Shown here piece after piece: positions 19,275-29,321 of a DNA stretch of 64,000 nt (within the stretch, counting starts at the first letter, position 1; every line of letters begins with the position of its first letter). The notes beneath the pieces were generated by a model that ran no database searches, had not been told where the DNA came from, and was given only the letters and a program-made list of their open reading frames with translations. The stretch is from positions 1,194,939 to 1,258,938 of the forward strand of contig NW_001865047.1 of the NCBI RefSeq assembly GCF_000002865.3, written 5' to 3'. The position numbers and the translations under genes were made by a program. This stretch comes from Monosiga brevicollis MX1 (taxonomy: Eukaryota > Opisthokonta > Choanoflagellata > Craspedida > Salpingoecidae).

Positions 19275-21398
19275 AAAAAAAAAAAAAAAAAAGCTAAGCC
19301 CAAGGACCAAGCCTCGAACACGACAACAGGGACTGCCAGTGCGCATACTTTGGTTGTGATCAAAGTTCGAAGCCGATCGTCCATTCGATCGACCGCGTGC
19401 AAAAACTAAGACGAGCGTGATGCGAGAGGCGAGCACAGTGAGAGCAAGCCACCATAAACGCTGCAGGCAAGAAGGCTGGGCTGACCTCGTAAGACTCTGG
19501 CGCAGAGTCTGCCACCTGACTCAAGCGCACGCGTTCAACCAAGGTGTGTTGGTACTCTTCTTCAATCCTGCCCAGCTCAGCCAAAAGGTGTGACACTTCC
19601 TCGCGGCTTTGCACAATCTTCCGACACAGTCTCATGCGCTCCACGTCCAGCTGCACGCGATTTCCAAAAGAATGGCGGGGCATTAGATGGGTCAGCGCAG
19701 TGACAAATGACTTGGACAGCAGGAGGTACATACCGCTGTGCGTACGCGCAGAATGGGTGCTGGTGTATTCGGCAGGTCTTGCCTTGTAACAGCCGCATCC
19801 AGCTACGAGGGCGTTCATTACAAAAAGATGATGAGGCGAAGTGGGCGGCGGCCAGGGGCGGTGCAGGGGGCGCAGGTTAAGCGAACGCACCGACTCCAGC
19901 GACTCGAGCTCCGAGTTGGCAGCGTTGACCCCCCTGAGTGTGCGCTCCACATCAAGGTTCGGCAGAAATGGGCTCAAGTCTTCGTCGCCCTCCCGAGCAA
20001 GGCTCAAGTCCTCGGCGAGCTGCAAACATGCCAAATGCTCTCATGGTAAGAGGGCGAGCGCGAGAGAAAAGGTCAACGGGCAGTTCATCAGCTACGCACC
20101 AATCCAAGCTGCGTACGCAGCTGCTGACTCAGCGTACCGACCACGCGAGCACGCGCAGCAATGGCAGAAGCACGGAATGCTGGCGTATCGGTATCCATGG
20201 CCACGCTGGCGTGCAGCATTTCCGTGACGAGTCGCCCCGGTGGACCGTCGTCGTCCTCTTCCGAGTCGTAACCCGCAGTTGGGTAGTCGTTTTCACCATA
20301 CGTATGCCACCTTGGATTTTCTGTTGCCGACGCGGGGTTCTCAGGGCTGACCACGTCTCGTGCAAAAGCATTCACGGCGCTACTAAAACTTTCCATGAAC
20401 CGATTCACAAGCTGCAAGGCCGGGCAAGGGTCGGTACGTGAGCCGAATAGTAAAGGACGGCGCCCCTCGAGTGCCCCAAATCAAAATAGGGTGGAAAATA
20501 CAAGAGTGCATGAATAGACGTATACATAGAAGAAACTCACGGGAGAGGTGTCATCTCCCAGTGGAACCTCGAAGGCACCGACTTGGACATGCGGCTGAAA
20601 ATTAAAGCTTGGGCCATCCGCACTGGTCCCTGATCGAGGTGGTACAGCCGACGCGGCCTGGGTTCGAGGCCGGCCAGGGGTCTGGGGTTAACATGGCATC
20701 GGGTATCAGCATGAGCGGTTGCAATGGTGACTCGCCCAGGTCAAGCACGCTGATTGAGCCCACCTGTTCCACCAGATGGATCGTGCAACCAGGTCGCACC
20801 CCTGTGATGACGGCGCAAAGGCAGAAAATGTCGTGAGCACTCAACCCAGGAGTTGCGGGGTCTGATTGAGTCATCCTTCCAACAATAGCGAGAACAACAC
20901 TTTAGAATCATACGATGCTGGACAGCAGGACACGAACCAGCCTCCGCCAAGGGCTCTTCATCGCGGAGCTCCCGCCCATGAAACAAGAGGCGCAATTCAT
21001 TGGAGGGGACTTGCTTCTGCGAGCCGTAAGTTGAAGGCGGATGAGCAATACATTTCATCGTAGTCTACCTGCGCCCTTGGTAGTCGGGTAAACTAGAGTG
21101 TAGCGACCAGCGAGACCACCACCCTGCAATCGTACCTCCATGCGTAGAATACGCTTGAGGTGGCTGACGGTCTGCGAGCAGCGCATCGAAACCCCAATGA
21201 GATGGTTGTGATCTGAATCTGAATGGCAGTACGATATTTGAGCCTGACCTTTAGTGCCGGTGACAGCAAGACCTGAACAGCAGAACCATTGAGCCGCAGA
21301 CACCTAATGGGCTCCGCCCTAGACGCCCCCCCATCATTATGGGCACTGTTTGCCTGTGAATCTGGACGGGCGGCCGCTGACGCCTCCCGTGCTGCCAT
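18764..21398 (-). CDS. Ubiquitin-like (UBL) domain protein, possibly BAG6/Scythe-like
   Basis: A multi-exon gene from ATG 21396-21398 (MAAREASAAARPDSQ) to TGA at 18764. The first exons encode a UBL fold: IRCLRLNGSAVQVLL, then QTVSHLKRIL, then ELRLLFHGRELRDEEPLAEAG, then PGCTIHLVEQVG. Ubiquitin's LIFAGKQLEDGRTL and STLHLVLR align with the last two blocks. Later exons code for an acidic, helical protein: FMESFSSAVNAFARDV, GYDSEEDDDGPPG, a helical block RLCRKIVQSREEVSHLLAELG, and a C-terminus SPLELYRRLCRQPALLDAFQ that recalls STI1/ubiquilin-type helices. IHLVEQ after the UBL resembles BAG6 (IHLVER), so a chaperone or proteasome-targeting role is possible but unproven. One exon junction inside the UBL is not resolved. 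A (CA)n tract abuts the start codon. Confidence 0.7.
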
Positions 21399-21406
21399 CT
21401 CGTCGC

Positions 21407-21585
<179 letters not shown>

Positions 21586-21846
21586 AAAGCAGTTGAGCGT
21601 TATTCTTTCTTCTTTTTTCTTGTTCACACAAGTTTGAATGAGGGATCGCGGCAACACCGAACAGGAAAAACATCGCTTGTGCTTCTGAAGCCAGTGGACA
21701 ACACGACAACACACCCGCCCCCGTATTCCACAAACAGAACGGTCAAAGACGAGACAAGGGTTGGCAGGTGTCGATAGTTTACTCGGGGGAAGAAACGGAG
21801 ATGGACAAGACAGCAGAAACAAAGAACATGAACGCGGAAGGAAATG

Positions 21847-23487
21847 CTACTGGTCGTCTGCAGCGCCATAACGGGCAATCACAATCTTTTGCACCTCATA
21901 CGCCAGCTGGGCAAAGCCAAACAGAGCTCCGATGGCGATACCACGGGGAGCTGGAGGGACGGGCGCGCGACACATCAGCGAGACAGCGTGAGATCAAATG
22001 GAACGAGCCGCGCTACGATTGCCTAACATGTGGCAGGGTGCGAGGCAGGCGCTATGACTAACTAGCGCCATTGAAGAAGCCGCCCAGGCCGTAGTTGGCA
22101 TACACGTTGCGAGCGACAGCGCGGATTGATTTGTGCTCAGTGTCCTTGAGCTGCAGGTTTGTCTTGATAACGTCCATGGGGGTACTGAGGACGGCAGCCA
22201 CGCAGCCACAAAAGAGACCAGCCACAAAAGACTTGCGCGTGTCCGGCTCGGCGCCCGGGTAGGGGCGCGCCCACGAGTCGTTGAGTGCGCCGTAGCTCCA
22301 GAAGAACAGGATGGAGAAGGGAATGTCACGCATAATGGTCGAAGTGTAGCCTTTGCACGCACCCACAAAATTGACAAATTGTCAAGGAACAGCGTGGAAG
22401 CGATTCGCTCATCAAACCACACACACACAAAACCGATATCATCTGGATCGGTGGCTTGAAAAGAGGGTTGAGGGTACAGGCGGTGGAATATACATACCGG
22501 TATACACGCCACGGAAACCGAGACGCTTGAGCATCTGACTCAGGGTCTCCACCTGGCCTGTACCTCCACCCGTCTTCTTGGCAGCCATTGCGGTCATGCT
22601 AAAAGGCGGACGTTGGACATGCATGATAAGTGGTACCGCAGAGGGGGCATCACTGGGAGTAGGTAGTGCTGTAGCAGCCTGTGCAGGCCGTGTTCCAATG
22701 CACGTACCGCTGCACCTTGACCAACTCCATGGGGTTGGTAATGGGCGACTGGCACAAGCCGGCCAGGGCACCAGCGAAACAACCGGAGAGAGTCGACACA
22801 TTGCCATGTTCATCGGCCAGATAAGTGCGCGCAAAGTCGTTGACACTGAGTTTGACGGCCTTTTCCGGAAACACGCCCATGAGGTTGACACTCAGGCCAC
22901 GATAAACGCCAGTGCGGCCCTCTGTTTTTGCGACCGTCCTAACGCACATGGTTCACATTGTGAGCCGACGCAGAGCAAGAAAAAAAAAATGAAGTCCTCA
23001 TCGAGTGAACGGCATGAGGGCGGGATGTGCTAGCAGGTAGCGAGAAAAAAGAAGGAAAAGGACATTTGGGTACGCAAGCGCCTGCATTGCCCCAGGCTTG
23101 GCGCGCGTACCAAATGCAGTGCAACATGCCGCGATAGTGTGGACGGCCACTGGCAGAGGCCTGGCCTCGCAGCTGAGCCTGCAGGCGCGTCTTGGCCATG
23201 TCCAAGGGATAGGTGATACCAACGCCAATCAAACCGGCCACGCCTGTCCGGGGCAGAGCAAGGAGAAGGAGTTGGCTGAGACAGAAATGGAATAGTGCCC
23301 AGGATGGCGCAGCGACGAACGTACCGGCAAGGACGACTTTCAGAGCCTTTTGTGTTCCCTGCGAGAGACCACCGCCACCACTCGAGGGGCTGCCAGACGC
23401 AGCAGTGGGGGCAGAGAGGGCCAACATGCTGCGCTGGTATGTTACCGGGCTGGCCTGCGTCGGCGGGGTCCAATTGACGGTCGTCAT
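21847..23487 (-). CDS. Mitochondrial carrier (SLC25), glutamate-carrier-like
   Basis: Six or so exons from ATG 23485-23487 (MTTVNWTPPTQ) to TAG 21847-21849 (ARYGAADDQ). Three mitochondrial-carrier repeats are visible. Repeat 1 has GVAGLIGVGITYPLDMAKTRL, with the Px[D/E]xx[K/R] signature as PLDMAK. Repeat 2 has NPMELVKVQ. Repeat 3 has STPMDVIKTNLQ, followed by GGFFNGASPRGIAIGALFGF. The blocks TGVYRGLSVNLMGVFPEKAVKL and MRDIPFSILFF match the SLC25A18/SLC25A22 glutamate/H+ symporters better than citrate or phosphate carriers. Such carriers sit in the inner mitochondrial membrane and bring glutamate to the matrix. A Ser/Gly-rich N-terminal extension of about 45 residues precedes repeat 1. The gene looks whole; the exact substrate is inference. 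Confidence 0.88.
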
Positions 23488-24022
23488 GGCTGTCTGTGAT
23501 CTGCAAGCAGCAGGGAAAGCGCCAGAGCAGTTGTTTGTCAGTGGTTGTGTGGCAGCCTCTGGCCGAACAAGCCACACAATCTCATCACATATCCCAGCAC
23601 AAGAGTACCAACGCTTCGCTTTTCACCCCTGCCTACACCTGCCAGCTCAAGCTGGTAGCGCAGCAGGTCGGGTCAGCCAGCGGTTGCGGACTGACTGCCC
23701 TCGATTTGCTCGACTCACACGTCAAAAAAAACGAGAGAGAGAGAGACGAGAGAGAGAAGAGAGAGAGAGCGGGAGGGAGAGAAGAGAGCGTGTTGTTGCG
23801 CAGGCACGTCTCAGAGAATATGCAAACAACAAATGGAAACTTGATAAAATGGTATTGAATACCAACACTATTTCAGAGATTTAGCCCAACCCAATAGCTT
23901 TTCAAGAGGCAGCTGTCAAAGCGATCATGTGAGCAGAGAGCTTGAATAGTTCAGACTTGCTGCAAGAAGTCCTTTGTCAGACGTAAGAACAACAGAAACA
24001 TCTGCAACGAGAGAGAGCGACA

Positions 24023-24100
<78 letters not shown>

Positions 24101-24767
24101 GAAGAGAAGAGAAAGCAGAGAGCGGGGACGGCGAGAAGGCGGCGAGAAGGCCGTAGGGTACAGATATAATATGGAAAGGGAAGCGGATGCGCAGATAGAG
24201 ACGGAGAGAGAGAGAGAGAGAGACGAGAGACGAGAGAAAGAGGGGGGAGGAGCACATGCAAGGATGCAAGTGTTTGATGTTGTTTTCTTCGGTCAAACCC
24301 GCGTGGGCGCAAACTGGAACGGTGTGCGAAGGGGGCAGGTGCCAGCCCGGGATAACGACGACTGGTTGAAGACCGTGTGGTACGTACGACTCGGGGGGGT
24401 TTGTGCAAGGGGGTTCTTGTGCCATTTGAAGGTGAACGCTCGAGTGCGGGAGAGGTTTCTCTATTTCCGAAACTCAACGATTACAAGGCGTCTACGCCTA
24501 AAGATCAAAACGGCAACTATGAAGGAAAGGAGGGAAAAACAAAAAAAACATGGAAACAAGCTAAGGCCGAGCGACCGTCTGATCCAGCTCGGTAAGAACA
24601 AGGACAATCCTTGCTCGACGCGTGCGCATACACGCACTCACACGCGCACTCACACGCGCACGCACGCACGCACACGTTTGCTGACGCACAAAAGTAGGAG
24701 AAAAGGCCCCAAACACCTGTGAGGCTAGCACACGACGACACAGGGTTGTCCTTAAACAGGGGACTCT
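23488..24767. repeat. Spacer with GA-rich block, (GT)n tract and CACGCA-rich block
   Basis: Contains a GAGA-rich stretch (23728-23785), a pure GT tract (24024-24098), another GAGA stretch (24203-24240) and a CACGCACT-like array (24625-24675). No supported reading frame; ORFs here are translations of the repeats. Confidence 0.8.
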
Positions 24768-24772
24768 TTATT
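24767..24772 (-). promoter_or_regulatory. AATAAA polyadenylation signal overlapping the GH16 stop codon
   Basis: On the minus strand the gene ends TTT CAA TAA AGA. The stop codon TAA lies inside the hexamer AATAAA, so the signal overlaps the stop codon and the 3' UTR would be very short. Confidence 0.5.
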
Positions 24773-27472
24773 GAAAACGGTAGGCCTTGACCCAGTCAAT
24801 CTCAAAGGAAGCGGGCAGTTCGTCCACAAAGTTCCAGCCTTGCCACATCTGGTTGCCCAGGATGAGGTACATGGGGTGCTGAGGGAGCGTATCGCTGGTC
24901 ATGACCTGCGTGACCGTATGGTAGGGCGTATCATCAATCAAATAGGTCAGCGTGCGCGGCGTCATCTCGACCGAGTACGTGTGAAAGCTATTTGAAAAGT
25001 CACACCCAGGACAGCCCCCGTAGTCCTGTCCGCTTTGCGAGTTGGCATAGCACTGTGAAGACGACCAATGATAGGTTCCAATAATTTCATAGGGCGGGGA
25101 CTTGCTCCGCCAAATATCTGTTTCCAAAATGTCCACCTCCCCACCCGTAGGCCAGCACACATCCGCATCGGGCATCATCCAGATGGCCGGCCAGAAATGA
25201 CCTGCATAGAGCGCGTGAATTTATGAGCGAGCCAAAGCAAAAGTCTCCTGCAACGCCCGGCCGACACTGTGCGCTGGGCAGGACCTACCCGAGGGAATCT
25301 TGGCGTTGACGTCGATGCGTCCATATTGAAGGGAAAAGCCGTCTGGGTTCTTCGATCCGCAGTCATTGAGAGCATAGTTGCTGCGATTGCTTGCCGTGTC
25401 GACCCAGCCGGACCCCACAAAATGACTATGACCTAGGTTTTTTTGGTGTATGTGTGTATGTGTGTGTGTTTCCGAGAAATACAGACAAACAAACAACCAG
25501 GATACATGCAACCAGGTACATACAACGTCAGGGGACACCCCATCATGAGCAACCAGCACACTCAGTTGAAACCAGCGCACTGCGTCGAAACCTCCCCTTT
25601 CTTGACTAGCGCATTGCTCGTTTTCTACGCCTTTGCTCCAAATTCTCAATGACTCACGTACCGGCTTGATCCGTCTCATTATGCTCAAACAAAAAGGCGG
25701 TGAGCTTGAGCGTGCCGTCTGACACGGTGACGGCACTGGAGACGTAGAGTTCCTCCTCAGAACCATGGGTGCAGTTGTCGTAGACGGTCCAGTTCCCATC
25801 CAGGGCACTGCCGTCAAAATCCTGTGACCAGATTTGCGTCAGCTGCGGCTGGTCGCAGCTGGCCGCGGCGTCACCCAGGGCCGTGTAGGCTGCTCGATAG
25901 AGACGGGCCTGTGGCACGCTGTCGTTATTGGGCATGGCTGTGCGTGGATACAAGAGCATCGTCATGCTCATGCGTGGCAAGGTGGTGGGTGTTTGAAAGG
26001 TGGCCAATTCTTCTTGGTTCGTGCCGACAGTCACATTGGTGTAGCTGATGCGGATGACATATGTGGTGCGCTGGGTTGCGTCAAAGTTCAGGGACACGGT
26101 CTGCTGGTTGCCATTGACTGCAATGTAGGCTTGCTTAACGTCTGCATCCAGATGAAGGGTAACGTTGTTGCTGGCGTCGCCCAGCTGAATTCCAGTGCCC
26201 CACTGGTCCCCCGAGTTGGCGGCCAGGTCCAGGGTGAGCTGGCCCAGGTGCACGTAGGAGGGGCCTTGCCACTGCCCCACGGCATACTTGGCCTGGCCGC
26301 GGCAATCGTTGGGCAGATAACAACTCATGTTCTGATCGGCCTGGATGGCCAGGTAGCTTGTCGTGTTATCGGCCAGGGCATGGCTGGCGCAGAAGCCAAA
26401 GAGGGAGGCATTGAAGATGGTGGCAGCAGCGGGGTAGCAGGCGGTCTGGGTGGTGTAGAATTTGCCAAGGCTCTGCTCCTGATCACAGAAGGAAGGAGGT
26501 TGAGGTGGGTTGCTGCAGTTGGGCGTGGGGGTCTCACCCAACGGGGTGTAGGCCACGCTGGCCAGGGCTATATCCGTGGGGCCCGAGTACGAGAAGGGCG
26601 TACAATACGAGGCGCCGCAGGCGTAGAGAAAAGCCCAAATGTAGAGGCTGTCTGAAGTGACGCTCGAGTTGTGGACGTGATACGAGATGTTGTCGACAAG
26701 AAACTCGGTGCTATTCGGGCCCCATACAAAGGTATAGTCGTGAAAGCCGCTGTAGGGATCAAATGGCAAAGAAGTACCAAAGTAATCGTTACCGGCGTTG
26801 AAGGTGGTGGAGTTGCCCTTGCCCCCATCAAACGTAAACCCGATGCTGGCACTGCCATAGGCAACCAGGGTGGTCGTGACGCCGCTACCGCCAGCAATTT
26901 TGGCGCGAAACGTGATGTTGCCATACTTGACCGACTCTGCAAGGAACATGAAGAGGAGGTGCATAAAAGTGATGACGGACGGCCTCTGCAGGGATTGGCA
27001 TCCCATGGAGGTGGGCACGGACAGACAGACGCGCGGAGCAGTATGGTATGACAAAGGGAACAAGCAACGCACCACGAGACTGAAAGGCAGCACCAGCTGT
27101 TTTGCGATCGTGGCAAGAGTCGGAGGAGCTGGTGTGGCAGTTGTTGTTGTCCAGCGTCATGACCAAAGCATCGCCCTTCACGTTGGCATGATCCTCACAA
27201 AAGGCTGAAAGAAATTGCGGCTCGCCATTGCAGTCGTTCTGAAAGTCCCACTCGGCGAGGGAAAAAGGAAGGTAACAAAAGGGATCAGGGGTGCCCAGGC
27301 CGGTCTTGGCGGGCGCCTCGGCAAAGCCCATGACAGGAGACATGTCCATGAAACCAGCGTCTGCCCGCTTGGCGTGCGGCCGTTGGCCTCGTCCGATGGC
27401 GCTGACGCCCGAAGTGGCGATGATTGCAAGGAGGCCAAGCGCAAGGCGCATGCATGCTGACGCTCCCGCCAT
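24768..27472 (-). CDS. Secreted protein with two glycoside hydrolase family 16 domains
   Basis: Five exons from ATG 27470-27472 to TAA 24768-24770. A signal peptide (MRLALGLLAIIATSGVSA) is followed by a first GH16-like domain: ESVKYGNITFRAKIAGG, then FHDYTFVWGPNSTEFLVDN. A middle linker carries Cys pairs and a strand-rich region. The second GH16 domain starts at IWSQDFDGSALDGNWTVYDN and has YGRIDVNAKIPSG, HFWPAIWMMP and the catalytic box GEVDILET, with both glutamates and the aspartate. GH16 enzymes cleave beta-1,3/1,4 glucans and galactans. Domain 1 shows no ExDxxE box where one is expected, so it may be a sugar-binding remnant. The last exons are short and the frame is continuous over all junctions checked. 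A secreted role in feeding on bacterial or algal glycans is inference. Confidence 0.92.
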
Positions 27473-27747
27473 GGCTCAGCGTGGAATGGATCGAGCGCGA
27501 GCGCACCACGAGGATCGAGCGCAAGCGCACAACAAGGATCGAGCGCAAGCGCACAACAAGGATCGGGGCTCTAGCAAGAGCATCCGATGATGCACAAAGG
27601 AGCAGCGATCTCGGCCGCCGATCTCGACGCAACTTTGCCTAGAGACTGATCCGACACGAAAGCAAGGAGCGCGCGGACAGCGAGAGAGAGAGAGAGAGAG
27701 GAAGCCAGGAAAAGAGGTGAGACAGCCAAGAAAGTTAGGGGCGAGGG

Positions 27748-27819
<72 letters not shown>

Positions 27820-28330
27820 GCGGGGGGGGGGGGCCCCGGGAGAGAGAGGGAGGCCAAAAGGTCCCCATCCGTCCGTGTGCGTGAAGCATGCAACACCCCC
27901 CCCTTCCACTCAATCTTTCAAAAAAAATAAAAAAATAAAACATCAACACACACACTCCCATCCATCCATATGCTCCTTCTGTGTTGTTTCCTGTTGTTAC
28001 ATGTGGTAGTTGTGCTATTCCTCTGTCTCTGTCTGTCTCTGTCTCTGTCTCTGTCTCTGTCTCTGTCTCTGGCTCTGTCTCTGTCTCTGTCTCCGTCTCT
28101 GGCTCTGGCTCTGGCTCTGTCTGGCTCTGGCTCTGGCTCTGTCTGGCTCTGTCTGGCTCTGGCTCTGGCTCTGGCTCTGTCTGGCTCTGTCTGGCTCTGG
28201 CTCTGGCTCTGTCTGGCTCTGTCTGGCTCTGTTTCTGTCTGGCTCTGTCTGGCTCTGTCTCTGTCTCTGTCTCTGGCTCTGTCTCTGTCTCTGGCTCCGT
28301 CTCTGGCTCTCTGGCTCTCCCTGTGGTATT
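27473..28330. repeat. Repeat-filled spacer: 24-bp repeat, (GA)n and (TCTCTG/GGCTCTG)n
   Basis: At 27487-27562 there are three copies of a 24-bp unit containing GATCGAGCGCAAGCGC, directly upstream of the GH16 start. At 27680-27705 and 27750-27822 the + strand is a GA tract, followed by a G run. At 28021-28318 there is a 300-bp array of TCTCTG units mixed with GGCTCTG and TCTGTCTGGC variants. Overlapping ORFs are Ser/Leu/Cys repeat translations. Confidence 0.9.
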
Positions 28331-28675
28331 TTTCTCTGTTTATGCCCTGCGAACCAATTCATTTTCCTCTCTCCCTCGCTTATCCGATTTCCACACATTT
28401 TGAGTTTTGAGCTGGACAGAACAGCAGTTGTAAAGCACAGGAAGTGGTTGATCAAAGGGGAAGATGTTCTCATGATGAGAAGAAAAGACCAACGTTTCAA
28501 GCCAGCCAAAATCACAAGGGTCCACCACATCAGGGTGTGTATGCTATCAGAGATCGCCGTGCTATCACAAATTGCTGTGCCATTCGAGGTACCCGTGCCA
28601 TCAGAGGGCCTCATGACAACCTTACCGACTCACGAGAGTTGCTCAGAAAGCATGTCGGACTCACGAGTGTCAAAG

Positions 28676-29293
28676 TCAATCCTTTTTTTTTTTTCCATAA
28701 GAAATTTGAATGCAAAAGTCAGACTTTTGATTTTCACTGGACCCACGGCTTGTGTGATGAAACGCGGACTCACCTCGTACTGCTACCAAGCTTGAGGGCT
28801 TGTTCTTCTTCTGATGACCAATGGCCACTGGACCACTTTCCAGCTGCTGGTGGCTTGCCTGTGCCAGATACTGGCGGGTGCTGTTGGCAGTGCTCTCCCC
28901 CCAAAGAGACTTTGGGACCGGAACGGCATTTGATTGGAAACTGGTGCTGGTAACATCTCGCCTCATATTGACCCATTGGTTCAGCTTGCTTGCTTTCTTC
29001 ACTCGAACCGTCGGACAAGCACACAAGCCCCACCGGCATGGGGCTAGACGGTACGTGCTGGTCATGGGCGCACATGCCGGGCTCGACACAACATGTTCAC
29101 AACTGGCGGCTTTTTGCGCAACATGCCTGGCAGACGACGTCTCGGCACCAGCCGATGGCTTGCCCCTGCTGACAGCCGAGGATTCATCGCTTGAGATTAA
29201 AACAGGAGGCTGCCGCCAGCACCGTGGCATTTGGTTGGTAGTGGCGTGTGCTCTACCTCGTTGAATCACCCGTGCAAAAGCTCTGACGTCCAT
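28676..29293 (-). CDS. Doubtful 205-codon ORF, no recognised family
   Basis: An ATG (29291-29293) opens 205 codons without a stop on the minus strand, divergent from the giant membrane-protein gene. The product is rich in Ser, Ala and basic residues, has several scattered Cys, and ends in a lysine run coded by a T-rich stretch. No domain, signal peptide or membrane helix is seen. It may instead be promoter or 5' exon sequence of the + gene, whose first exon I could not place. Confidence 0.2.
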   Translation of the reverse strand: MDVRAFARVIQRGRAHATTNQMPRCWRQPPVLISSDESSAVSRGKPSAGAETSSARHVAQKAASCEHVVSSPACAPMTSTYRLAPCRWGLCACPTVRVKKASKLNQWVNMRRDVTSTSFQSNAVPVPKSLWGESTANSTRQYLAQASHQQLESGPVAIGHQKKNKPSSLVAVRGESAFHHTSRGSSENQKSDFCIQISYGKKKKD

Positions 29294-29321
29294 GGCCCGT
29301 TCATGGGTGGCATGCCATTAG

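Noticed and set aside
25834-26655. 273-codon + strand ORF
   Set aside because: Antisense to the central exon of the GH16 gene, whose frame has clear domains and signal peptide.
28010-28795. 261-codon Cys/Leu/Ser/Trp-rich + ORF
   Set aside because: Most of its length is the TCTCTG/GGCTCTG array; the remainder has no recognisable domain.
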